Assembly: GCA_022767925.1 (NCBI GenBank)
Contig: JALENG010000010.1
Coordinates: forward strand, 1 to 35,368
From: Clostridia bacterium
GTDB taxonomy: Bacteria; Bacillota; Clostridia; Oscillospirales; Acutalibacteraceae
Direction of reading: 5' to 3'
Length of the DNA: 35,368 nucleotides
The notes under the pieces are model-generated. The model did no database searches, was not told the DNA's origin, and was given only the letters and a program-made list of their open reading frames with translations. A program made the position numbers and the translations under genes. The first letter of the stretch is position 1; every line of letters starts with the position of its first letter. Of this stretch, positions 23,928-32,212 are shown one piece after another.

Positions 23928-24785
23928 ATGGGAATTCGCATTGACGGCAAGGCGATCGCGGCGGCGGTGCGCGCCGATGTAAAAAGCGAAGTGCAGGCCC
24001 TGAAGGAGCAGGGAATTTTTCCCGGCATGGCGGTTGTGATCGTGGGGGACGACCCGGCTTCGCGGATTTATGTGAACAATAAGAAAAAGGCCTGTGCCGA
24101 GGTGGGCATTTATTCCGAGGAATTTGCGCTGCCGGCTTCCACCACCCAGGAGGAGCTGATCCGGCTGGTCCACGAGCTGAATGCCCGGAAGGACATCCAC
24201 GGTATTCTGGTGCAGTCTCCGCTGCCGGTGGGGCTGGACGAGAAAGCAGTGGTAGAGAACATCGACCCGAAAAAGGATGTGGATGCTTTCCACGCCATCA
24301 ATGTGGGGCATATCATGATCGGCGATTACCACTTTCTGCCCTGTACGCCCGCCGGTGTGATCGAGATGCTCGAGCGCAGCGGGATTGCCATCGAGGGGAA
24401 GGAGTGCGTGGTGCTGGGCCGCAGCAATATTGTGGGCAAGCCCATGGCTATGCTGCTGCTGCACCACAACGGCACGGTGACCCTGTGCCACAGCCGAACC
24501 CGCAACCTGCCGGAGATTACCCGCCGCGCCGATATTCTGGTGGCGGCCATCGGAAAGGCCAAGTTTGTCACGGCCGATATGGTCAAGCCCGGCGCCGTTG
24601 TGATTGACGTGGGCATGGACCGCGATGAAAACGGAAAGCTGTGCGGCGATGTGGACTATCAGGCGGTGGAACCCGTGGCCTCGTATATCACGCCGGTACC
24701 CGGCGGGGTGGGCCCGATGACGATTGCCATGCTGATGAAAAATGCCGTCAGCGCCGCGAAGCTGCAGAACGGGCTGCCGGTATAA
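23928..24785 (+). CDS. folD: Bifunctional methylenetetrahydrofolate dehydrogenase/cyclohydrolase
   Basis: This 285-residue enzyme interconverts 5,10-methylene-, methenyl- and 10-formyl-THF. The active site has Tyr48 and the catalytic Lys (Lys52 by alignment) in IYVNNKKKAC, the VQSPLPVGLDEK motif, and the NADP-binding GRSNIVGKPMAMLL. The C-terminal PVPGGVGPMTIAMLMKN is intact. GGAAAGGAGG precedes the start, 33 nt after lgt. It belongs to the same one-carbon network as glyA. In B. subtilis folD lies just upstream of the xse-ispA-dxs-recN region, and the order here is similar without xseA, xseB and ispA. Confidence 0.97.
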   Translation: MGIRIDGKAIAAAVRADVKSEVQALKEQGIFPGMAVVIVGDDPASRIYVNNKKKACAEVGIYSEEFALPASTTQEELIRLVHELNARKDIHGILVQSPLPVGLDEKAVVENIDPKKDVDAFHAINVGHIMIGDYHFLPCTPAGVIEMLERSGIAIEGKECVVLGRSNIVGKPMAMLLLHHNGTVTLCHSRTRNLPEITRRADILVAAIGKAKFVTADMVKPGAVVIDVGMDRDENGKLCGDVDYQAVEPVASYITPVPGGVGPMTIAMLMKNAVSAAKLQNGLPV

Positions 24786-24836
24786 GCGAAGAGTAACGGG
24801 CCGTTTGGCGCCGGAAAATAGGGAGAGCGTACGTTC

Positions 24837-26720
24837 ATGGCACGTTTGTTGGATGCCGTCAATTCCCCGCAGGATCTGAAAAAGCTCACCCCGGAAGAGC
24901 TCGATATCCTATGTGAGGAGATCCGGGATACCATTATCCGTGTGGTGGGGAAAAACGGCGGACACCTGGCCTCGAATCTCGGGACGGTGGAACTGACGGT
25001 GGCACTGCACACCGTTCTGGATCTGCCAAAGGACAAGCTGATCTGGGATGTGGGACACCAGGCTTATACGCATAAACTGCTGACGGGGCGGCGGGAGGCC
25101 CTTTCCACCATCCGGTGTGAAAATGGGATTTCCGGTTTCCCCAAGCGGGAAGAAAGTGAATACGATGCCTTTAATGTGGGTCACGCCAGCACGGCCATCT
25201 CGGCGGCGGTGGGCATGGCGGCGGCTATGCAGATCACCGGAAAAAAAGAGCGGGTTGTGGCCGTGGTGGGCGACGGCGCGCTGACCGGCGGTCTGGCGCT
25301 GGAGGGACTGAACAATGCGTTCTGCCTGCACCGCAACCTGATTGTGGTGCTGAATGACAACAAAATGTCCATTTCCCGCAGCGTGGGCTCGCTGGCGCGG
25401 TATCTGTCGGTTCTGCGCACAAAGCCGCGGTACCGCCGGGCCAAGGGGCGGCTGGTCCGCTTCCTCGACAGCATGCCGGTGCTGGGCGGCGGCGTCCACC
25501 GGCTGCTGACGAGGGGAAAGAACGCCGTGAAGCGGGTGGTCTACCGGCGCAATATTTTCGAGGATATGGGCTTTCAGTATTACGGCCCGTTTGACGGGCA
25601 CGATGTGCAGGGCCTGATCCAGGCACTGCGGGTGGCCTGTTCCCTGGAAAGGCCGGTGCTGCTGCACGTGTGTACAGAGAAGGGGAAGGGGTATTCCTAT
25701 GCCGAGGAGGACCCCGGCTCCTTTCACGGCGTCCCGGCTTTCGACATCGAGTCGGGGCTGCCGGATGGGAAAGGCGACAACTTTTCCGAGGTTTTCGGCC
25801 GGACGCTGTGCCGTATGGCCAATGATGACATCCGTCTGTGTGCGATCACGGCCGCCATGCAGACGGGCACCGGCCTGACGGAATTTCGGCGCTGCTTCCC
25901 CCGCCGGTTCTTTGATGTGGGCATCGCCGAGGAGCACGCCGTCACCTTTGCGTGCGGGCTGGCCAGCGAGGGAATGCTGCCGGTTTTTGCGGTGTACAGC
26001 ACGTTCCTGCAGCGCAGCTATGACCAGCTGCTCCACGATGCCGGGCTGCAGAACCTGCATCTGGTGCTGGGAGTGGACCGCGCCGGTCTTGTGGGAGAGG
26101 ACGGAGAAACCCATCAGGGCATTTTTGATACGGCGTTCCTCAGCACCGTTCCCCACTGTATCATCCTGGCCCCCTCTTCTTACCAGGAGCTGCAGGGGAT
26201 GCTGCGCGAGGCGGTCTACGACCGCACCGGGATTGTGGCGGTGCGCTATCCCCGGGGAAAGGAACAGCAGTCCTTCCCCTACACGGGAAAGGACTGGGAG
26301 CTTTTGGGGGAGAAAACGGGCGACTTGCTGCTTCTCTCCTATGGCAAGGAGTATTTCTACGTCCATCAGGCGTATCAGAAGCTGAAAAAAGAGGGAAAAA
26401 GGGTCTCGCTTTTAAAGCTCAACCGTATTCACCCGGTTCCCGAGGGGGCTGTGGAAGCGGCCCGCTCCTTTGCGTGCGTCCAGTTCTGGGAGGACGCGAT
26501 TCACTGCGGGGGAATCGGCGAGCAGTATTTTGACAGTTTGCGGCAGAGGGGGATTGTGACGGATACCCGCCTGCATGCAATTGGGGCCGTACAGTCCGGA
26601 CAGGCCCCGCAGGAGCGCATGTATGCGCTGTACCGGCTGGATGCAGCGGCGGTGGAAGCGGCCGCCCGGTCCATCCTCGACAAGAGAAACCCATCGGAAA
26701 AACAGGGAGAGGGATTATGA
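24837..26720 (+). CDS. dxs: 1-deoxy-D-xylulose-5-phosphate synthase
   Basis: This TPP enzyme is the first step of the MEP isoprenoid pathway, joining pyruvate and glyceraldehyde 3-phosphate. The 627-residue protein is full length. It shows DVGHQAYTHKLLTGR at 71-85, the TPP motif GDGALTGG from 145 with Asn159-Asn160, DGHDVQGL, and IAEEHAVTFACG with the catalytic Glu near 365. DRAGLVGEDGETHQG and a transketolase-type C-terminal domain complete it. It starts 51 nt after folD behind AGGGAGAG and overlaps tlyA by 4 nt. The single-chain structure and these motifs separate it from the split transketolase at 7686. Confidence 0.96.
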   Translation: MARLLDAVNSPQDLKKLTPEELDILCEEIRDTIIRVVGKNGGHLASNLGTVELTVALHTVLDLPKDKLIWDVGHQAYTHKLLTGRREALSTIRCENGISGFPKREESEYDAFNVGHASTAISAAVGMAAAMQITGKKERVVAVVGDGALTGGLALEGLNNAFCLHRNLIVVLNDNKMSISRSVGSLARYLSVLRTKPRYRRAKGRLVRFLDSMPVLGGGVHRLLTRGKNAVKRVVYRRNIFEDMGFQYYGPFDGHDVQGLIQALRVACSLERPVLLHVCTEKGKGYSYAEEDPGSFHGVPAFDIESGLPDGKGDNFSEVFGRTLCRMANDDIRLCAITAAMQTGTGLTEFRRCFPRRFFDVGIAEEHAVTFACGLASEGMLPVFAVYSTFLQRSYDQLLHDAGLQNLHLVLGVDRAGLVGEDGETHQGIFDTAFLSTVPHCIILAPSSYQELQGMLREAVYDRTGIVAVRYPRGKEQQSFPYTGKDWELLGEKTGDLLLLSYGKEYFYVHQAYQKLKKEGKRVSLLKLNRIHPVPEGAVEAARSFACVQFWEDAIHCGGIGEQYFDSLRQRGIVTDTRLHAIGAVQSGQAPQERMYALYRLDAAAVEAAARSILDKRNPSEKQGEGL

Positions 26721-27532
26721 GCGAGAAGAAAAGGCTGGACTGCCTGCTGGTCGAAATGGGGCTGGCCGCCAGCCGGGAGAAAGCCCGGGCCTGTATTATG
26801 GCGGGCCAGGTCTATGTGGATCATCAGAAAGAGGATAAACCCGGCGCTGCCATTGCGCCCGGTGCGCAGGTGGAGGTGCGCGGGCCGCAGCTGCGGTATG
26901 TCAGCCGCGGGGGGTTGAAGCTGGAAAAGGCCATGCAGCAGTTCCCCATCACGCTGGAGGGGAAAACCTGTATGGATATCGGGGCCTCCACCGGCGGGTT
27001 TACCGATTGCATGCTGCAAAACGGCGCCAAACGGGTATACAGCATCGACGTGGGCTACGGCCAGCTGGCCTGGGCGCTGCGCCAGGATGAGCGGGTGGTC
27101 AATCTGGAGCGCACCAACGTGCGCTATCTCACTCCGGAGCAGGTGCCCGAGCTCTGCGATTTTTTCAGCGTGGATGTGTCGTTTATCTCCCTGACTCTGG
27201 TACTGCCGGTGGTACACCGCTTTCTGCGGGACGGGGGCGAGGGCGTTTGCCTGATCAAGCCCCAGTTCGAGGCGGGAAGAGACAAGGTGGGGAAAAAGGG
27301 GGTCGTGCGCGACCCGGAGGTCCACACCCAGGTGGTGGAGAAAATCGTATCCTTTGTGCAGACCATCGGCTTTTCCGTATGGGGGCTGACTTTCTCCCCC
27401 ATTAAGGGGCCGGAGGGAAATATCGAATACCTGCTGTATGTAAAGAAAGAGGCAGAGCCGTCCTGTGTGCCGGTTTCCCCGGCCGGGCTGGTGCGGCTCT
27501 CCCATGAAGAACTGGGGGGTGCCGGACGATGA
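26717..27532 (+). CDS. tlyA: TlyA-family rRNA 2'-O-methyltransferase
   Basis: This 271-residue protein has an N-terminal S4 RNA-binding domain (about 6-66: RLDCLLVEMG, SREKARACIMAGQVYVD). A FtsJ-like SAM methyltransferase domain follows, with the SAM motif DIGASTGGFTDC at 87-98. The catalytic Lys68 lies in SRGGLKLEKA, and LIKPQFEAG comes later. Homologues methylate 16S and 23S rRNA cytidines and affect capreomycin sensitivity. They are often misnamed hemolysins. The start overlaps the dxs stop and the end overlaps nadK, both as ATGA. Its place between dxs and argR/recN is the standard Firmicute arrangement (yqxC in B. subtilis). Confidence 0.94.
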   Translation: MSEKKRLDCLLVEMGLAASREKARACIMAGQVYVDHQKEDKPGAAIAPGAQVEVRGPQLRYVSRGGLKLEKAMQQFPITLEGKTCMDIGASTGGFTDCMLQNGAKRVYSIDVGYGQLAWALRQDERVVNLERTNVRYLTPEQVPELCDFFSVDVSFISLTLVLPVVHRFLRDGGEGVCLIKPQFEAGRDKVGKKGVVRDPEVHTQVVEKIVSFVQTIGFSVWGLTFSPIKGPEGNIEYLLYVKKEAEPSCVPVSPAGLVRLSHEELGGAGR

Positions 27533-28380
27533 TCGCGGCGGTTGTTCCCAATCTGGATAAACTGGAAACCGAGCGCTGTACCCGCACACTGATCGCCAAG
27601 ATGGACGCCCTGGGCGCCCCGGTGCTGATGCAGGAGGAGATGCGCGCTGTTTTCGAGGATCCCCGGGTGCGCTTTGTGGACAGCGAAGAAGAGCTGTACC
27701 GGCAGGGCGATGTGCTGATCGCTGTGGGCGGTGACGGCACGATCATCCAGGTGGCAAAAGGTGCAGCACAGTACGGGAAAGCTGTATTGGGCATCAATGT
27801 GGGCCGGCTGGGGTTTGTGGCTACGCTGGAGCGCCACGAGCTGGATCAGCTGGAAAAGCTGGTGCAGGGCGCCTACACGGTGGAAAAGCGCATGATGCTG
27901 GATGTGTCCATCGGCGGCGAGGAGCGGCACTATTCGGTCCTCAACGATGCGGTTCTCTCCCGTGGTACGTATTCCCACATTCTGGACCTGGAGGTGCTGC
28001 TCAATAATGAGAGCATCTGCAATTACCGGGCCGATGGCCTGATTGTTTCCACCCCCACGGGCAGCACGGCCTATTTCCTTTCGGCCGGCGGACCGGTGGT
28101 GGATCCCTCGCTGGACTGCATCGGCCTGGTGCCGATCTGCCCGCACTCCCTGTTTACCCGTCCGGTTGTGTTCGGGGGCGATGCAACGCTGTGCGCCCGG
28201 GCTCACTGCGGCAGCGAGGAGGAGATTCTTCTGTCGCTGGACGGCGAGACCATTCTGCCCATCCGCTCGGCGGTGCCGGTCACCATCCGGCGCTCCCCCC
28301 TTACGGCGGGAATCATCCGGCTGAATCACAAAAATTTTTATCAGGTTGTCAATGACAAGCTGGCCGAAAGGAGACTGTGA
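27529..28380 (+). CDS. nadK: NAD kinase
   Basis: This 283-residue enzyme phosphorylates NAD to NADP. GGDGT at 67-71 is the phosphate-donor site and holds the catalytic Asp. LND at 139-141 replaces the more common NE motif. RADGLIVSTPTGSTAYFLSAGG is present in the second domain, broken here only by normal variation. The start overlaps tlyA by 4 nt, and argR begins 3 nt after the stop. The protein is of the short bacterial type without an N-terminal extension. Confidence 0.95.
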   Translation: MIAAVVPNLDKLETERCTRTLIAKMDALGAPVLMQEEMRAVFEDPRVRFVDSEEELYRQGDVLIAVGGDGTIIQVAKGAAQYGKAVLGINVGRLGFVATLERHELDQLEKLVQGAYTVEKRMMLDVSIGGEERHYSVLNDAVLSRGTYSHILDLEVLLNNESICNYRADGLIVSTPTGSTAYFLSAGGPVVDPSLDCIGLVPICPHSLFTRPVVFGGDATLCARAHCGSEEEILLSLDGETILPIRSAVPVTIRRSPLTAGIIRLNHKNFYQVVNDKLAERRL

Positions 28381-28383
28381 AAC

Positions 28384-28839
28384 ATGAAAACAAGACGCCA
28401 CGCCAAAATTCTGGAACTGATCCGGGAAAAAGACATTGACACGCAGGAGGAGCTGCTGCGCTGCCTGCGCGAAGCCGGTTACGACGTGACCCAGGCCACA
28501 GTTTCCCGGGACATCAAGGAGCTGCGGCTGATCAAAACCCTGAGCAGCGAGGGCCGGTACCATTATTCCACCGGGCAGGAGAGCAATCCGGGGGTTTCCA
28601 CCAAGTTTCTCACGCTGTTCGCCGATTCCATCCTCTCCATCGAGGCGGCCGGGAACCTTCTGGTGGTAAAGTGCATGACCGGCATGGCCCAGGCGGTCTG
28701 TGCGGCCATCGACTCCACCCATTGGAAGGGCACGGTTGGAACGCTGGCCGGGGATGACACGGTTTTCATCGCCTGCCGCACCGAGGACGACGCCCTGAAT
28801 ATGCAGGGGGGCCTGAAAAAACTGCTGGCGGGCAGGTGA
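28384..28839 (+). CDS. argR: Arginine repressor (ArgR/AhrC)
   Basis: This 151-residue hexameric regulator represses arginine synthesis when bound to arginine. The N-terminal winged helix has TQATVSRDIKELRL with the DNA-contacting Ser41-Arg42. The C-terminal oligomerisation/arginine domain has GTVGTLAGDDTVFIAC. The start follows GAAAGGAG, 3 nt after nadK. No arginine genes are in the window, so targets lie elsewhere. The argR-recN pairing is conserved in Firmicutes and may reflect shared ancestry of the locus more than function. Confidence 0.96.
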   Translation: MKTRRHAKILELIREKDIDTQEELLRCLREAGYDVTQATVSRDIKELRLIKTLSSEGRYHYSTGQESNPGVSTKFLTLFADSILSIEAAGNLLVVKCMTGMAQAVCAAIDSTHWKGTVGTLAGDDTVFIACRTEDDALNMQGGLKKLLAGR

Positions 28840-28846
28840 TACGGCA

Positions 28847-30523
28847 ATGCTCACACATTTGACCATTGAAAATATCGCGGTCATCGAACGGGCGGACGTG
28901 GATTTTTCCCGGGGAATGACCGTGCTGACCGGCGAAACCGGCGCCGGTAAATCCATCCTGATTGATTCCATCCACGCGGTTCTGGGCGGAAGGATCTCCC
29001 GGGATCTGATCCGCACCGGGGCGAAATCGGCCTGTGTGACGGCGGTTTTCGAGAGGATTCCCCGTTCTCTGGCGGCGGAGCTGGAGGAGCAGGGGGTCCC
29101 CGTTGTGCAGGAAGAGGACACGTTGATCCTGCAGCGGGAAATCCGGGCGGGCGGGAAAAGCCTGTGCCGGATTAACATGCGGCCGGTCACGGTGGCGGTG
29201 CTGGCGGCGGCGGGAGCCCAACTGCTGACGATTCACGGCCAGCACGAGAGCTACGAGCTGCTGGATAAAGAGCAGCACCGCGGCTATGTGGATGCCATGG
29301 GGCAGTTGGAGCCTCTGCGGCAGCAGTACCGGCAGGTGTATGGGGAGCTGCGGGCCGTGCAGAAGAGCATGGATGCCCTGCTGACCGACGAGGAGGAGAA
29401 GTCCCGCCGGGCGGATTTGCTTCGGTACGAAATCGAGGAGCTGGAAAACGGCGCCGTGACGGTGGGCGAGCAGGAGCAGCTGCAGCAAAAGCGGACCCTG
29501 TTCCGCAACAGCGAGAAGATGGCCGGGCAGCTCCACCGCTGCCGTGAGGCGCTGCAGGGCGGCGAAGAGCCCGGAGCCGTGGAGCTTTTGCAGCAGGCCG
29601 CCGATGCCGCCGAGGAGGCCGCGCACTTTTTGCCGCAGGCGGAAAGCTGGGCGGCCCAGCTGCGCAGCTGCTACTACGATCTGCAGGCCCTTTCGGAGGA
29701 GGAAGGGCGGTTTTCCGGGCTGCTGGATTTTGACCCGGAGGAGATGGCCCGGGTGGAGGAGCGGCTGGATGTCCTGTACCGGCTGGGGCTGAAATACGGC
29801 CGCACCGAGGAGGAGATGCTCGCCTATCTGGAGAAGGCGAAAAGAGAGCTCCTCGCCATTGAGCACGCCGACGAGGAACTGGAAAGGCTGCAGGCGCAGT
29901 TTGAGGAGAAAAAGGCGCAGGCCATTGCCCTGGCCCGCGAGCTGTCGCACCGCCGGCGAGATGCCGCACTGGAGCTGACCCGCCGTGTTTCGCAGGAGCT
30001 GGCGTTTCTGGATATGCCGGGGGTGTGCTTCCGGGTGGAGCAGGTGCGCTGCCCGCTGAATGAATACGGTTGTGACCGCATTCAGTTTTTGATCTCTACC
30101 AACCCGGGCGAGGAGCCCAAGCCCCTGTCAAAAATTGCGTCGGGGGGCGAACTGTCCCGGATTATGCTGGCCCTGAAGACGGTGCTGGCCTGTCACGACC
30201 CGGTGGACACCATGATTTTCGACGAGGTGGATGCCGGGATCAGCGGAAGCGCCGCCCGCAAGGTGGGGCAGAAGCTGCATGAGGTGGCCGAAAATGTGCA
30301 GGTGCTGTGCGTGACCCACACCGCGCAGATTGCGGCCATGGCCCACCATCAGTTCTGGATCCGCAAGGAAGTGGAGGACGGCAAAACCTACACCCGCGTG
30401 CAGCCCCTCAGCCGGGAGGAGCGCGTGCGTCAGATTGCCCGCCTGATCAGCGGCGGCGAGCTGACCCCGATTCTGCTGCAGAATGCTGAAGAAATGCTGA
30501 AAATGGGGGAAAACGGCGCTTGA
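28847..30523 (+). CDS. recN: DNA repair protein RecN
   Basis: This 558-residue SMC-like ATPase acts early in double-strand break repair. The N-terminal head has Walker A GETGAGKS at 29-36 and the GQHESYELL stretch. The middle (about 150-370) is a long charged coiled coil. The C-terminal head has the signature ASGGELSR at about 431-438 and Walker B FDEVDAGISG at about 458. It starts 7 nt after argR. Its stop codon overlaps the -35 box of the tyrS promoter. It is the last gene of the cluster, and no separate terminator is seen after it. Confidence 0.96.
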   Translation: MLTHLTIENIAVIERADVDFSRGMTVLTGETGAGKSILIDSIHAVLGGRISRDLIRTGAKSACVTAVFERIPRSLAAELEEQGVPVVQEEDTLILQREIRAGGKSLCRINMRPVTVAVLAAAGAQLLTIHGQHESYELLDKEQHRGYVDAMGQLEPLRQQYRQVYGELRAVQKSMDALLTDEEEKSRRADLLRYEIEELENGAVTVGEQEQLQQKRTLFRNSEKMAGQLHRCREALQGGEEPGAVELLQQAADAAEEAAHFLPQAESWAAQLRSCYYDLQALSEEEGRFSGLLDFDPEEMARVEERLDVLYRLGLKYGRTEEEMLAYLEKAKRELLAIEHADEELERLQAQFEEKKAQAIALARELSHRRRDAALELTRRVSQELAFLDMPGVCFRVEQVRCPLNEYGCDRIQFLISTNPGEEPKPLSKIASGGELSRIMLALKTVLACHDPVDTMIFDEVDAGISGSAARKVGQKLHEVAENVQVLCVTHTAQIAAMAHHQFWIRKEVEDGKTYTRVQPLSREERVRQIARLISGGELTPILLQNAEEMLKMGENGA

Positions 30524-30547
30524 CTTTTTTTCTCCCCGTGATATAAT
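30520..30547 (+). promoter_or_regulatory. Promoter of tyrS, overlapping the recN stop
   Basis: TTGACT (30520-30525) includes the recN stop codon TGA (30521-30523). After a 16 nt spacer comes TATAAT (30542-30547). The T-box leader begins a few bases later. Confidence 0.8.
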
Positions 30548-30554
30548 CAAACGT

Positions 30555-30820
30555 ACAGGCGAAGAAGGAAAGAAGTACGGGTATTCCCACGGTCAAGAGA
30601 AGCTGCGGTGGGTGGAAGCAGCTGCGTGGAGGCCCCGAAATACATTCCGGAGCTGCCGGCTGAAAGGGAACGAGTAGGCGACGGGCCGTGTGTGCGCGTT
30701 AAAGCACAAGGGTATGACTGTACCCGTGAGGCCGGTGCTGTGAGGCATCGGTGAACTGAGGTGGTACCGCGGATTTTCCGCCCTCTGCATGCAACAGGAT
30801 GCAGGGGGCTTTTTCTTTTT
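30555..30820 (+). promoter_or_regulatory. Tyr-specific T-box riboswitch
   Basis: The specifier domain pairs GGAA with TTCC and CGGG with CCCG around an internal loop. AGAAGTA lies on the 5' side, and on the 3' side is AAATACA, which presents TAC (30641-30643), a Tyr codon. The T-box GAGGTGGTACCGCGG is at 30758-30772. Its TGGT fits the A discriminator of tRNA-Tyr. Low charging of tRNA-Tyr should favour readthrough into tyrS. Confidence 0.95.
30780..30820 (+). terminator. Regulated terminator of the Tyr T-box
   Basis: An 11 bp stem with one G-T pair (30780-30790 with 30799-30809) is followed by TTTTTCTTTTT. It is the conditional terminator of the leader. Only one is present here, unlike in the trp leader. 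Confidence 0.88.
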
Positions 30821-30866
30821 CCAGCCGCCCTGCCGTTTGATTCAGGAAAGGAAGGAATGTACGAAA

Positions 30867-32090
30867 ATGGGTGTTTACGAGGATTTAAAAGAGCGCGGCC
30901 TGATTGCACAGGTCACCAATGAAGAAGCCGTGCGCCATCTGCTCGACGACGAAAAGATTACGTTCTATGTGGGGTTTGATCCCACGGCGGACAGCCTGCA
31001 TGTGGGGCATTTTGTCCCGATTATGGCCATGGCCCATATGCAGCGCGCCGGGCACCGCCCCATTGCGCTGTTCGGCGGCGGCACGGCGATGATCGGCGAT
31101 CCCACCGGCAAGACGGATATGCGCAAAATGATGACCGTCGAGACCATCGACCACAACATCGAGTGCTTTAAAAAGCAGATGTCCCGTCTGATTGATTTCA
31201 GCGATGGGAAGGCGATTATCGCCAACAATGGCGACTGGCTGCGGAATCTGAACTATATCGAATTTCTGCGGGAAATCGGCGTGCACTTCTCGGTGAACCG
31301 CATGCTGGCGGCCGAGTGCTACAAGCAGCGGCTGGAGCGCGGGCTGTCGTTCTTCGAGATGAACTATATGATCATGCAGAGCTATGATTTCCTGGAGCTG
31401 AACCGCCGGTATGGCTGCCAGATGCAGCTGGGCGGCGACGATCAGTGGAGCAACATGATTGGCGGCGTGGAGCTGTGCCGCCGCAAGGACGGCAAGAGCG
31501 TCGAGGCCATGACCTTCACCCTGCTGACCACCAGCGAGGGAAAGAAAATGGGCAAAACCGAGAAGGGCGCCCTGTGGCTGGATCCCAACAAGACCTCGCC
31601 CTACGAGTTCTATCAGTACTGGCGGAACGTGGCGGATGCCGACGTGATGCGCTGCATGCGCATTGTCACCTTCCTGCCCATGGACCAGATCCGCGAGATG
31701 GATACCTGGCAGGGCAGCGAGCTGAACAAGGCCAAGGAGATTCTGGCGTACGAAGTGACCAAGCTGATTCATGGCAAGGAAGAGGCCGACAAGGCCCAGG
31801 CGGCCGCCCGGGCCCTGTTTGTGGGCGGCGGCGACAGCGAGCATATGCCCACCACCGAGCTGACCCGGGACGAGCTGGGCGACGGCATTGCGATTCTGGA
31901 TCTGCTGGTGAAGACAAAGCTGGCGTCCTCCCGCGGGGAAGGAAAGCGCCTGGTGCAGCAGGGCGGCGTCACGCTGGGAAGTGAGAAGGTCACCGATCTG
32001 CAGCGGATGGTGACGCAGGCGGATTTTGACGGCGACGCGCTGATCCTGCGCAAGGGAAAGAAAGTTTTCCACAAGGTCGCCCTGGTATAA
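30867..32090 (+). CDS. tyrS: Tyrosyl-tRNA synthetase
   Basis: This 407-residue class I synthetase charges tRNA-Tyr. The HIGH-type motif is HVGH at 45-48, the KMSKS-type motif is KMGKT at 227-231, and the [15 protein letters not shown] opening is diagnostic. A C-terminal S4-like RNA-binding domain follows (about 340-405). The frame is open back to 30789 inside the T-box terminator, but the ATG at 30867 after GGAAAGGAAGG gives the normal N-terminus. Expression is expected to rise when tyrosine is short, through the T-box. The gene is probably monocistronic. Confidence 0.97.
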   Translation: MGVYEDLKERGLIAQVTNEEAVRHLLDDEKITFYVGFDPTADSLHVGHFVPIMAMAHMQRAGHRPIALFGGGTAMIGDPTGKTDMRKMMTVETIDHNIECFKKQMSRLIDFSDGKAIIANNGDWLRNLNYIEFLREIGVHFSVNRMLAAECYKQRLERGLSFFEMNYMIMQSYDFLELNRRYGCQMQLGGDDQWSNMIGGVELCRRKDGKSVEAMTFTLLTTSEGKKMGKTEKGALWLDPNKTSPYEFYQYWRNVADADVMRCMRIVTFLPMDQIREMDTWQGSELNKAKEILAYEVTKLIHGKEEADKAQAAARALFVGGGDSEHMPTTELTRDELGDGIAILDLLVKTKLASSRGEGKRLVQQGGVTLGSEKVTDLQRMVTQADFDGDALILRKGKKVFHKVALV

Positions 32091-32100
32091 ACAAAGCCAA

Positions 32101-32150
32101 AAGGGAGAAACAGAGAAGAGGATTTTTCTGTTTTTCCCTTCCTTTGTTTT
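32101..32150 (+). terminator. Probable terminator after tyrS
   Basis: A 15 bp stem with two G-T pairs (32101-32115 with 32126-32140) is extended by ACAAAG/CTTTGT further out. It ends in TTTT. The T tract is weak, so partial readthrough into the yfhO-like gene is possible. Confidence 0.55.
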
Positions 32151-32154
32151 GGAA

Positions 32155-32181
32155 GAATTCCCCATTTTGGAGGGGGAATTC
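32155..32181. repeat. 9-bp inverted repeat before the YfhO gene
   Basis: GAATTCCCC (32155-32163) and GGGGAATTC (32173-32181) form a perfect inverted repeat with a 9 nt spacer, 32 nt before the next start codon. It may be an operator or a leader hairpin. No promoter is obvious in this short interval. Confidence 0.55.
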
Positions 32182-32212
32182 CGGTTGTTTGGCAGAAGAG
32201 AAAGGAGAAACC

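Noticed and set aside
27124-29190. 688-codon minus-strand frame opposite nadK, argR and recN
   Set aside because: It spans parts of four confident genes on the other strand and shows no recognisable motif or start signal. The same holds for the long antisense frame at 22872-24491.
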